From positions 2,003,700 to 2,067,699 of the forward strand of contig AP014683.1 in the NCBI GenBank assembly GCA_000828975.1: 64,000 nucleotides of DNA, given 5' to 3'. Below are positions 27,853-34,905 of the stretch, piece by piece. The notes under the pieces were generated by a model that saw only the letters and a list, made by a program, of their open reading frames with translations, made no database searches and had not been told where the DNA came from. The stretch is from Burkholderiales bacterium GJ-E10 (lineage in GTDB: Bacteria > Pseudomonadota > Gammaproteobacteria > Burkholderiales > Burkholderiaceae_F). Within the stretch, counting starts at the first letter, position 1; every line of letters starts with the position of its first letter. Both the position numbers and the translations under genes were made by a program.

Positions 27853-27966
27853 ATGTCTGGCGAGCAGGTCGTGTGCGACCGCGATTCCACCTTCCCCCAC
27901 GTCATCGGGATTGCCAGGGACGGATGGGCATTCTGGCAAAGGGAACCGGGCGCGGATGACGAATAA
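27853..27966 (+). CDS. Possible small protein coupled to the SRAP gene
   Basis: A 37-codon frame beginning MSGEQVVCDRDSTFPHVIGI and ending FWQREPGADDE. Its TAA stop shares one base with the ATG of the SRAP gene (TAATG), which favours translational coupling. The same frame is open upstream to 27715, but that part looks random. There is no clear ribosome binding site and no family that I recognise. It could equally be the tail of a decayed longer gene. Confidence 0.35.
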   Translation: MSGEQVVCDRDSTFPHVIGIARDGWAFWQREPGADDE

Positions 27967-28575
27967 TGTGCGGTCGCTACTCGCTCACCGAATCGGCGGA
28001 TGCCCTGAAAATCCGGTTCCGCGTGCCGGTTGTACCCGATTTTTCGCCGAATGCCGATTGGCGTCCCACCAACCTCGCACCGATTGTCCGGCGTTTGCCG
28101 AAAGCGGCGGAGTCCGAGTGCATCCTCGCACGATGGGGGCTCGTCCCCCCTTGGGCCAACGACCAGGGCCAACGACCTGAAATTCGGGGCCCATTGCATA
28201 AACGCGCGAGCGGAAACCGTCGCGACCGCGCCGTCGTTCCCATCGGCGTTCCGGCACCGGCGTGCCCTAATTCCCCTGAATGCCTTCTACGAATGGGCAG
28301 GGAAAGTCGGGCACAAGACAAAGTACCGGATCACGGTCCCGGATGCCGAGATTTTCGCGGTCCCAGGCCTATGGGAGCGATGGGTCGACAGGGAAACTGG
28401 AGAGGTTGCCGACACCTACACCATCATCACGACGCCCGCGAACGACGCCCTAGCGCCAATCCACGATCGCATGCCGGTGATTCTGAACCAAGATGACGAA
28501 GATGCCTGGCTGGACCGCGGCGGAGCAGATCTGCTCGTGCCCTGGGCGGGAGCCACACGCGTTGTGCCGGTTTGA
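27966..28575 (+). pseudogene. Frameshifted SRAP/HMCES (YedK-like) gene
   Basis: SRAP proteins form a covalent link with abasic sites in single-stranded DNA through Cys2. The start MCGRYSLTESADAL and WGLVPPWAND are intact in the first frame. After 28177 the family continues in another frame: CINARAETVA, then ALIPLNAFYEWAGKVG with the active-site Glu, and IHDRMPVIL with the His, to a stop at 28573. The cause is visible: a 13-bp tandem duplication at 28153-28177. Removing 13 bases restores one continuous frame of ~198 codons. The gene is therefore a recent-looking pseudogene, unless the assembly is wrong. Confidence 0.85.
28153..28177 (+). repeat. 13-bp tandem duplication inside the SRAP gene
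   Basis: GGGCCAACGACC occurs twice (28153-28164 and 28166-28177), separated by a single A. The family expects WAND followed by LKFGAHCINARAE, which is what one copy would encode. Thirteen is not a multiple of three, so the duplication shifts the frame. Confidence 0.9.
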
Positions 28576-28632
28576 ATCTGTGAAAAAATCCGCCGGCTTC
28601 CCCCCCAACGGGAGCCAAGACGGGAGAGCAAG

Positions 28633-28850
28633 TTGAGGAAGATCGCAGTGCCATTTGCGGCCGCCGCGTTGCCGTTGGCCGTTTTCGCCCAGGACTTCGG
28701 CGGCGTCGAGCACCAGGGCACCTACGGGGTCGTACACCCGATCGCCGACGCACGGCCGCATGCCGATTTGACGCCCGGCGCCATCGATCCGCGGGTCACC
28801 CAGGACAATATTCACGAAACGACCTGCATACGGGGATACACAAGGACGGT
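28633..28850 (+). pseudogene. 3'-truncated exported protein of unknown function
   Basis: A TTG start at 28633 with GGGAG upstream opens a frame with a signal peptide (MRKIAVPFAAAALPLAVFAQ) and then YGVVHPIADARPHADLTPGA, and IDPRVTQDNIHETTCIRGYT. The DPRVTQxNI...TxCxxGYTRTVR block is found in small exported or phage-associated proteins of unknown function, which normally continue for many more residues. Here the similarity ends at about 28850, where the convergent GNAT gene is also cut. The remaining frame to 28917 is antisense to that gene. Confidence 0.5.
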
Positions 28851-29230
28851 CCGGCTCGCTGTAACAAAGGCGAGAAGTGAAGATGGCCAATTTCGATGCT
28901 TCCCGCCGCGGGAGTGATTCGAAGATAACCCGCGACCCCGAGCGCACGGTCGGTGCTCGCGTCGACGATGGCGAACAGCAGCGGGTCCCCGCCCCCGCAG
29001 CTTGTCTGCATCCAGGCAAGGTAATCCGCAAAATCGGCGAATGGCCCGTAGGGAAGATAGGTCCATCCCCGCCCCTCGGCATCCCGGGAATAGGCATCGA
29101 ATAGATCCGCCGCGTGGCGCTCGGGATCCAACGCTTCCAGACGACAGAGCCGTCCATGGCGCACATGGTGCCCCGGAGTCGGGGGCGGGAGCCAGTCTGG
29201 CACGGGGATTCCCAGCGTTTGCGTTTGCAT
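28796..29230 (-). pseudogene. 3'-truncated GNAT acetyltransferase (RimJ/RimL-like)
   Basis: ATG at 29230, with AAAGGA four bases upstream, begins a GNAT domain: RLEALDPERHAADLFDAYSR, then GWTYLPYGPFADFADYLAWM and AGSIEIGHLHFSPLLQR. The acetyl-CoA-binding segment and last strands should follow, but at about 28855 the sequence becomes antisense to the neighbouring truncated gene and the frame soon stops. The catalytic fold is incomplete. It is the last gene of the phzF-paiB operon. Confidence 0.75.
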
Positions 29231-29238
29231 GATTCCTT

Positions 29239-29949
29239 TCACGACCGGGTGGCGGGTTTCGGAGGGAACGTCGAACCAGGAACGAAGCCTGGGAGACCCG
29301 GTCGATTCGTCTTCATGACGAAGCGCAGCACGCGATCCGCGACCGCATCGGGAAGCGCCGCGCCCAGCCCATGGTCGGCGCCCGGGAAAACTGCAAGCTG
29401 TGCGTCCCGGATGGCCGCCGCCAGATGGTGTCCGACGGACGGAGGGCTGATCGGATCGGCATCGCCCCAGAGCAACAGGGTCGGCACGCCGATCTCCTGC
29501 AATCGCGCGCCAAGGTCGGGCTTGTCTTCCACGATCCATCGGGCGGTCCGCGGAAAAGACCGGAGGAAGTCCTGCCGCCAGTCGGCGGCGCCGAGCGCCG
29601 CGACGTCCAGGCCTCCCGATGTCGCGGTTAGGACCAGGTGTGTGACCCGTTCGGGAAAGCGCAGCGCAAGTTCCAGCGCGACGATTCCGCCCATCGATTG
29701 CGCGACGACGATGGAAGGCAGGGTGCAATCCGCAGCGGCCAGATCGACGAGATCGGGAAAGCTGCCGATCCGGGGGTCCGGATTCTGGTTTCCCAGGCCG
29801 GGCCACGCCAGGAAGCGCTTTTCCCACCCGGCGGGCAACCGCTGCCCAACGCCATGCCAGAACGACGGATCGCCGGTGGCTCCGGGGAGAAACAAAACGC
29901 GATGCGATGATGTCGGGACCTGTCTCACCGGTGCGTTTCCTGCTTGCAC
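29239..29949 (-). CDS. Alpha/beta-hydrolase
   Basis: A 236-residue cytoplasmic alpha/beta-hydrolase. RVLFLPGATGDPSFWHGVG gives the oxyanion region. VVAQSMGGIVALELAL holds the nucleophile elbow GxSxG-like motif (QSMGG). LLLWGDADPISPP contains the acidic residue and FPGADHGLG the catalytic histidine. The GTG start at 29949 lies inside the end of the preceding GNAT gene (25-base overlap). The substrate is unknown. It belongs to a tightly packed operon of small-molecule modifying genes. Confidence 0.8.
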   Translation of the reverse strand: MQAGNAPVRQVPTSSHRVLFLPGATGDPSFWHGVGQRLPAGWEKRFLAWPGLGNQNPDPRIGSFPDLVDLAAADCTLPSIVVAQSMGGIVALELALRFPERVTHLVLTATSGGLDVAALGAADWRQDFLRSFPRTARWIVEDKPDLGARLQEIGVPTLLLWGDADPISPPSVGHHLAAAIRDAQLAVFPGADHGLGAALPDAVADRVLRFVMKTNRPGLPGFVPGSTFPPKPATRS

Positions 29950-30413
29950 TTTCGCCCCCCGGTAACCGAAAATCCTTGGCGCTCATAAAAGGCCAGCGTC
30001 CTTTGAAATTGCGGCAACGGCGGGGTGGTCACCTCCAGGCGCTGCCATCCGCGGGACCGCGCGTAGGCGCTGGCAGCCGCGGCCAACTTGGCGCCGACGC
30101 CCAAGGAGCGTCGTTCCGGGACCACGTAGAACTCCGGAATGATTCCAAAGAAACCGCCGGCGTAGAGTGCGCAGCTTTCGCTCAACGTCACGACACCTAC
30201 GATCCGTCCGCCGGGTTCGCGCGCCACGATCGCCGCGTACCGGCCCAGATCGAGCCACCGACGCAATTGCGGAGCTGATTGCACGGCGTCGAAGGAGAAG
30301 ACCTTCGCTCCGACCGCCTTCATGATTTCCTCGAGGAGGTCCCCGATCAGCGAAACAATCGCCTCCGCATCGGCGGCACCGGCCTCCTCCACCAAGATGG
30401 CTCGTTGCGTCAT
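29925..30413 (-). CDS. GNAT family N-acetyltransferase
   Basis: A 162-residue GNAT protein. ILVEEAGAADAEAIVSLIGD is the first strand and helix. FFGIIPEFYVVPERRSLGVG carries the beta-4 strand and the acetyl-CoA loop (RSLGVGAKL), and TLAFYERQGFSVTG is the usual C-terminal signature. The ATG overlaps the stop of the paiB-like gene by four bases (ATGA). The acceptor is unknown. Pairing with PaiB recalls the paiAB arrangement, in which PaiA is a polyamine acetyltransferase; that link is an inference. Confidence 0.8.
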   Translation of the reverse strand: MTQRAILVEEAGAADAEAIVSLIGDLLEEIMKAVGAKVFSFDAVQSAPQLRRWLDLGRYAAIVAREPGGRIVGVVTLSESCALYAGGFFGIIPEFYVVPERRSLGVGAKLAAAASAYARSRGWQRLEVTTPPLPQFQRTLAFYERQGFSVTGGRKCKQETHR

Positions 30414-31048
30414 GCGCCGAACTCCCGTATCCATTCCGCGAGTTCCAGGTTTCGGTGGGGATCGTCGCCGGATTCCAGGGCGGAAATGACGGCATCACGG
30501 TCCGCCGCGTCGCGGTTCTGGCTGAGCTTGAACTTGCCTTCGATCGTGTCGATCGCGATCTCGATTCCTGCGATCGCCTGTGCCATGCGCGCGAGGAACT
30601 CCGGCGGCGCTTCGTCCGGACTCCATCGCGGGCCGCGGCGTGCCTCGTGTTCGGCCGTGAGTTCGGCGAGAAGGTCGCGCAGTCCTGTCGCATTCTCGTT
30701 CACGGCGGCACGGCCGCGCACCTGGACCACGGCATAGTTCCAGGTCGGAACGACCTTGTGGTGTTGGCGCTTGGATGGATACCATGACGGGCTGACGTAG
30801 CCCTGCGGCCCGTGAAACAACACTAGGCATTCTTCGCCCGCGCGCAGGGCATCGAGTTGCGGGTTGGCGCGGGCCATGTGGGCGCGCAGCGCGCCCTGCG
30901 GTCCGGCGGCCGGATCCAACTGGAACGGCAACGGCGATGCCTGCATACCCCCGCCTCCCGCCGTGATCAGCGTGCCGAGGGGGTATGCGCGTACCAGCGC
31001 CCGCAGGGCGCGGAGATCGTCGATGCGGAATGCTTCGGGAATGTACAT
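30410..31048 (-). CDS. PaiB-like FMN-binding regulator
   Basis: A 212-residue protein of the PaiB family (FMN-binding split barrel annotated as negative transcriptional regulator). Start MYIPEAFRIDDLRALRALVR, then GPQGYVSPSWYPSKRQHHKV, VPTWNYAVVQVRGRA and IEGKFKLSQNRDAADRDAVI, all recognisable family blocks. GGGAG precedes the ATG. Despite the name, a DNA-binding domain is not obvious. In Bacillus, PaiB represses protease and sporulation genes. Here it is co-transcribed with PhzF and a GNAT enzyme. Confidence 0.85.
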   Translation of the reverse strand: MYIPEAFRIDDLRALRALVRAYPLGTLITAGGGGMQASPLPFQLDPAAGPQGALRAHMARANPQLDALRAGEECLVLFHGPQGYVSPSWYPSKRQHHKVVPTWNYAVVQVRGRAAVNENATGLRDLLAELTAEHEARRGPRWSPDEAPPEFLARMAQAIAGIEIAIDTIEGKFKLSQNRDAADRDAVISALESGDDPHRNLELAEWIREFGA

Positions 31049-31061
31049 GGCCGACTCCCGA

Positions 31062-31844
31062 TCAAAGGACGATCCCGCCGCGCAGGTAGTCGACCGCGTT
31101 TCCTTCCAGCAGGACCCGATCGCCGCGCACTTCGCAATGCAAGGACCCGCCACGGCGCGAGAGTTGCCGCGCGAACAGGCGGTTGCGGCCGAGATGCCGG
31201 GCCCAGTACGGCGCCAGTTCGCAATGCGCTGACCCGGTTACCGGGTCTTCGTCGACGCCGACCGAAGGAGCGAAAAACCGGCTGACGAAATCACAATCGT
31301 TGCCGAGCGCAGTAACGACGACCCCGAGCGCATCCAACCGGGCAATTGCGTCGAAGTCCGGAGACAGCGCACGAATCCGTTCCTCGTCGTCAAACACCGC
31401 GATCAGGTCTCTGCCTCGGAGAACGTAGCTGGGCGGGGCGCCGAGCGCCGCGGCGAGTCCGGCCGGCTCTTTGCAGGGCGCGCTGGGGAGGACCGGAAAG
31501 TCCATCTGCAGTCCCCGCGTCGCGCGACGCACGCGCAGGGTGCCGCCACGTGTACGGAACGTCACCTCGGGGCCGGCATGTCCGAGGTGGTGGAACCAGA
31601 CATGCGCGCTGGCGAGCGTCGCATGGCCGCAGAGATCGACTTCCGCGCGCGGCGTGAACCAGCGCAGGTCGGCGCTTTCGTCGGAGCCGGGAACGAAAAA
31701 CGCGGTCTCGGAAAGATTGTTCTCGGCCGCGATCGCCTGCATCACCGCGTCGTCGAGCCAGCGGTCCAGCGGGCAGACGGCGGCGGGATTGCCTTCGAAA
31801 AGGCGTTCCGCGAAGGCGTCGACCTGGTACAGCGGAATATGCAT
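31062..31844 (-). CDS. PhzF family isomerase/epimerase
   Basis: A 260-residue PhzF-fold protein, cytoplasmic. MHIPLYQVDAFAERLFEGNP is followed by AIAAENNLSETAFFVP with the conserved glutamate. FTPRAEVDLCGHATLASAHV and DEDPVTGSAHCELAPYWA are the other two family signatures. PhzF catalyses a double-bond shift in phenazine synthesis, but most relatives have unknown substrates and no phenazine genes are nearby. It is the first gene of a leftward operon and follows a leader with attenuator architecture. Confidence 0.85.
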   Translation of the reverse strand: MHIPLYQVDAFAERLFEGNPAAVCPLDRWLDDAVMQAIAAENNLSETAFFVPGSDESADLRWFTPRAEVDLCGHATLASAHVWFHHLGHAGPEVTFRTRGGTLRVRRATRGLQMDFPVLPSAPCKEPAGLAAALGAPPSYVLRGRDLIAVFDDEERIRALSPDFDAIARLDALGVVVTALGNDCDFVSRFFAPSVGVDEDPVTGSAHCELAPYWARHLGRNRLFARQLSRRGGSLHCEVRGDRVLLEGNAVDYLRGGIVL

Positions 31845-31874
31845 GGGGCCCGGCTTTCAGGAAGCCCCCGGCGG

Positions 31875-31985
31875 AAAAAACAAACCCGCCTCGGGGGCGG
31901 GTTTGTCGGCCTGCTTGCGCGCGAACTATCCCGCCACCCTTCGGGTGGTGCAGATCATTCGGGCAATGCGCAGCTTCGGACTCAT
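31875..31985 (-). promoter_or_regulatory. Putative transcription attenuator with 19-codon leader ORF
   Basis: Reading leftwards towards phzF, a short ORF (31985-31926, MSPKLRIARMICTTRRVAG) contains hairpin arms 1 (CCACCC, 31948-31943) and 2 (GGGTGGCGGG, 31939-31930). Arms 3 (31905-31892) and 4 (GGCGGGTTTG, 31890-31881) form a strong stem followed by six T (31880-31875). Arm 2 can also pair with arm 3 through GGCGGG/CCCGCC. This is the 1:2, 2:3, 3:4 logic of ribosome-mediated attenuation. The likely sensing codons (two ACC, rare CGA and AGG) do not single out one amino acid. Confidence 0.6.
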
Positions 31986-32065
31986 GCGCCTCAATGTACC
32001 AACCCGAGATCCGGTTGGTCAAGAGAAAGTCGTTTGAACCCAAAACCCCAGCACATCGAGACCAT

Positions 32066-32677
32066 TTACCAAGTGCTCGGATCCCTGAGGTCGATATCTC
32101 GCTTGATGATCTGGCCGTACCTTGGAGGCCGTACAGGCGCTGCCTTCGCCTCCGGGGGTTCGCCGTGCCTTTCGCCACCGGCGACAGGGACACCACCATC
32201 CTCCACCATTCCAACGGGTCGCTGCACTACAGCCGCTCCTGATGCGGCGCCCGCCTTCGGTTTCGGCCAAGTACTCTCGTCTCTTAGGTCGATATTTGGC
32301 TTGACGATCGGGGCAGTGCTGTATTTCGTAATCCGCGATGGTGGGGGAGCGACATCCGGCGTCGACGCGACACCCGCCACGGATACTGGGGTACTGGCGG
32401 CGGGGGTGGCACCTTCCCCCGCCGTTCCCGCAGATTGCTGCGCGACGCTGCGACTTTGCTGCGTCTTCGGTGCATTCTTTTGCAAAAATCGCATCACCGT
32501 TGTTGCGGATACCTGCACCTTGTTTAGCGCGAGAAATTCGCGGATCTGCGAAACCGTATAGCCATCGTGCGCAAGGTTGCGTATTGCCTGCGCGAACGGT
32601 GCGATTTTCGATCTCCGCCCTCCGGGTTCCTGCATTTCTCTGAACTGCCGCTCCGTTACCGTTACCGTGATCTCCAT
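32066..32677 (-). CDS. Unknown protein with helical N-terminus and duplicated C-terminal motif
   Basis: A 203-residue protein not assigned to a family. The N-terminal third looks like a DNA-binding helix-turn-helix of plasmid type (IAPFAQAIRNLAHDGYTVSQ, IREFLALNKVQVSATTVMRF). The middle is a low-complexity Ala/Pro/Val linker. The C-terminus contains the same short motif twice, PNIDLRDESTW and RDIDLRDPSTW, the second being the very end of the protein. ATG at 32677 has GGAG five bases upstream; a start at 32758 would read through the 11-bp repeats. It could be a mobilisation accessory or partition-like protein. Confidence 0.5.
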   Translation of the reverse strand: MEITVTVTERQFREMQEPGGRRSKIAPFAQAIRNLAHDGYTVSQIREFLALNKVQVSATTVMRFLQKNAPKTQQSRSVAQQSAGTAGEGATPAASTPVSVAGVASTPDVAPPPSRITKYSTAPIVKPNIDLRDESTWPKPKAGAASGAAVVQRPVGMVEDGGVPVAGGERHGEPPEAKAAPVRPPRYGQIIKRDIDLRDPSTW

Positions 32678-32680
32678 TTC

Positions 32681-32724
32681 CGCTCCAATCTCGGTGCAAT
32701 TTCGGTGCAATTTCGCTGCATTTA
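32681..32724. repeat. Four tandem 11-bp repeats
   Basis: Two perfect copies of CGGTGCAATTT (32692-32702, 32703-32713) are flanked by degenerate copies at 32681-32691 (CGCTCCAATCT) and 32714-32724 (CGCTGCATTTA). They lie directly before the start codon of the unknown protein and cover its ribosome binding site. The period is close to one helical turn, as in iterons or operator arrays. Autoregulation by the adjacent protein is one possibility. Confidence 0.75.
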
Positions 32725-33190
32725 CCAATCCACTTATGGATTTCTCGTGCGTTTGCATAACCCATTGTATGCATTGACGTTTCCATAGTCACGCCGCCAG
32801 CATTTCACCGAATACAGGAGACGGGTTGTGATACATCGGCTGCGCCTCGGTATCCCAACCCCTGCGGTGATTGGCGGGCTACGCCCTTCTCTCACCTTCT
32901 CCTGCCGGCTGCGCCGGGAGAATGTCGATTCCGGAATTCCGCTACTAATACCGGTCCTGCCGGGGCCACAACGCTTCCGAACAAGCGGCGTACCGCAACG
33001 GGCGGGCCATCTGCGTATTTCGGCGAACGTGACCGGGCGTTTCGGTCATCGTGACCGATTGTCTCGAGCCGACGCGGGCATTCTCAGGACAATCGTCAGT
33101 CCAGGTCGATCCCCGCTCGCGCCGGGGAGCCTTTCTTGGCAGCGCCTGCATATCACGTGCAGGCTGAAAGGAGTTGTGAGGAAATTTGCG
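32725..33190. other. Stretch of ~465 bases without recognisable gene
   Basis: Only short overlapping frames are present. I see no intact gene, terminator or recognisable transposon end. A GGAGTTGTGAGG segment at 33169-33180 is the likely ribosome binding region of the hicB remnant that follows. Confidence 0.4.
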
Positions 33191-33340
33191 ATGGAACGAT
33201 TCGAATACGCGTGAAGTTGGCCGCTGTCGACGAAGGCGGCGTTGTACGTGGCCATGCGGGAAGCAGGCATCAGCAAGGTGCAACTGGCCAGGTAGCTTGG
33301 CGTGGACGAGAAAGAGGTCCGCCGCCTGCTCGAATTGCAA
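33191..33340 (+). pseudogene. Collapsed hicB-like antitoxin
   Basis: ATG at 33191 begins MERFEYA, like the start of HicB antitoxins. It is followed at once by a stop and then, in the same frame, by the C-terminal part WPLSTKAALYVAMREAGISK, VQLAR, a second stop at 33293, and LGVDEKEVRRLLE. This C-terminal block is the DNA-binding part of HicB. The central partial RNase-H-like domain is missing. Both ends are retained in one frame around a deletion, plus nonsense mutations. No hicA toxin gene is recognisable beside it. Confidence 0.65.
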
Positions 33341-33415
33341 ACATTCGGGCATGAAACCTGCTTGTCGAGTCAACCGCGATGTCTTTCCCTACAGAACGAG
33401 TTCCGGGGGTATCCC

Positions 33416-34192
33416 ATGCAAATTCCGTTCCGCCGCGCCACACTGGTCCTGCCCATCCTGATCGTGTGCTGCATACTTCCCGGTCCTTCACGGGGCGAGG
33501 AAGTGCGGATCGCCGTCGCCGCCAACTTCACGGAGCCGGTGCGGCGCATCGCCGCGAAGTTCGAGCGGGAAACCCGAAATACCGTGAAGGCTTCCTTCGG
33601 CGCCACGGGCATGCTCTATGCTCAGATCCGCAACGGCGCGCCGTTCGAAGTGTTGTTGGCCGCGGATGAGGCGACGCCGCGAAAACTGGTGGCGGAAGGA
33701 CTTGGCGTCGCGTCCAGCGAATTCCCGTACGCGATCGGAAAGCTGGTTCTTTGGTCGCCGAAGCCCGGCTTCGTCGACGGACGGGGTGCGGTGCTTCGTT
33801 CGGACCGGTTCGCCCACCTCTCCTACTGCGATCCGAAACTCGCTCCCTATGGCGCCGCCGCGGTCGCGACGATGCGCTCGCTCGGAGTATATGAAGCGCT
33901 GCAAACGAAGCTCGTCGAGGGGCAAGACATCACCCAGGCATACCAGTTCGCCGCCTCGGGAGAGGCGGATCTCGGATTCGTGGCCTTGTCCCAAGTATTC
34001 CGGGACGGGCGCCTTCGCGGCGGTTCGGCCTGGATCGTGCCCGCGGAGCACTACTCGCCGATCCGGCAGGACGCCGTGCTGCTGCGCTCCGCGGCCGATC
34101 ATGCGGCGGCCCTCGCGTTCCTGCGGTTCCTGCGTTCGGACCGTGCGAAGGCGGTGATCAGGAGTTACGGCTACGGCGTGGCGTCCAAGTGA
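33416..34192 (+). CDS. modA: Molybdate-binding periplasmic protein
   Basis: A 258-residue solute-binding protein of the molybdate ABC transporter. The signal peptide (LVLPILIVCCILPGPSRG) is followed by VRIAVAANFTEPVRRIAAKF, the typical first strand with the oxyanion-binding serine/threonine region. FGATGMLYAQIRNGAPFEVL, then LAADEATPRKLVAEG, LAPYGAAAV and FVALSQVF are further ModA blocks. ATG at 33416 is chosen over the longer open frame because the signal peptide starts there. It overlaps modB (GTGA). It would feed molybdate to cofactor synthesis for NasA. Confidence 0.9.
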   Translation: MQIPFRRATLVLPILIVCCILPGPSRGEEVRIAVAANFTEPVRRIAAKFERETRNTVKASFGATGMLYAQIRNGAPFEVLLAADEATPRKLVAEGLGVASSEFPYAIGKLVLWSPKPGFVDGRGAVLRSDRFAHLSYCDPKLAPYGAAAVATMRSLGVYEALQTKLVEGQDITQAYQFAASGEADLGFVALSQVFRDGRLRGGSAWIVPAEHYSPIRQDAVLLRSAADHAAALAFLRFLRSDRAKAVIRSYGYGVASK

Positions 34193-34905
34193 CTCCTGAC
34201 GACTGGGCCGCCCTTGCGCTGTCGCTGCGCCTCGCCGCCGCGACAACGATGATCCTGCTTCTCGCCGGGGTTCCGCTCGCATGGTGGCTCGCGCGAACCC
34301 GGTCCCGGCTGCGCGCGCCGATTGCCGCGTTCGTCGCCCTGCCCCTGGTGCTGCCGCCCACGGTGCTCGGCTTCTACCTGCTCCTCGCGATGGGCCCATC
34401 GGGGCCGATCGGCCGGATAACGCAGGCCTGCGGCCTCGGCCTGCTGCCGTTCACGTTTTCCGGTCTGGTCGCCGCTTCGGTCGTGTACTCGCTGCCATTC
34501 GCCGTGCAACCGCTGGAAAACGCCTTTGCCGGCGTGGATCCCAAGCTGCTGGAAGCGGCGGCGACGCTGCGCTCGGGGCCTTGGGATCGCTTCTTTCGCG
34601 TTGTCCTCCCGCTGGCGCGGCGTGGCGTGATCGCCGCCGCGGTGCTGGGATTCGCCCATACCGTCGGCGAATTCGGCATCGTACTGATGATCGGAGGAAA
34701 CATTCTCGGAGCGACCCGGGTCGCTTCCTTGCAGATCTACAACCACGTCGAAGCGCTGGAGTACTCCCAAGCCAACGGACTCTCCGGCGCGCTGCTGGCG
34801 TTTTCCTTCTGCGCGCTGGTCGCGCTTAGCACGCTGACCGCGCCGGGCAGCCGATGGCCAGCCTCGCGCAGCGGGGTCTCGGGACGCACGGGGCGCTCGT
34901 CGTAG
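34189..34905 (+). CDS. modB: Molybdate ABC transporter permease
   Basis: A 238-residue inner-membrane permease with about five helices (TMILLLAGVPLAWWLA, FVALPLVLPPTVLGFYLLLA, and others). The EAA loop (KLLEAAATLRSGPWDRFFRV) contacts the ATPase. GFAHTVGEFGIVLMIGGNI is the conserved ModB segment. The GTG start overlaps the modA stop. Its last 169 bases are antisense to the 3' end of modC, which lies on the other strand. In most genomes modC follows modB in the same direction, so an inversion or truncation has occurred at this end. Confidence 0.9.
   Translation: MTPDDWAALALSLRLAAATTMILLLAGVPLAWWLARTRSRLRAPIAAFVALPLVLPPTVLGFYLLLAMGPSGPIGRITQACGLGLLPFTFSGLVAASVVYSLPFAVQPLENAFAGVDPKLLEAAATLRSGPWDRFFRVVLPLARRGVIAAAVLGFAHTVGEFGIVLMIGGNILGATRVASLQIYNHVEALEYSQANGLSGALLAFSFCALVALSTLTAPGSRWPASRSGVSGRTGRSS

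Noticed and set aside
33302-33415. Longer N-terminus for ModA
   Set aside because: These codons are the tail of the hicB remnant; the ModA signal peptide begins at 33416.
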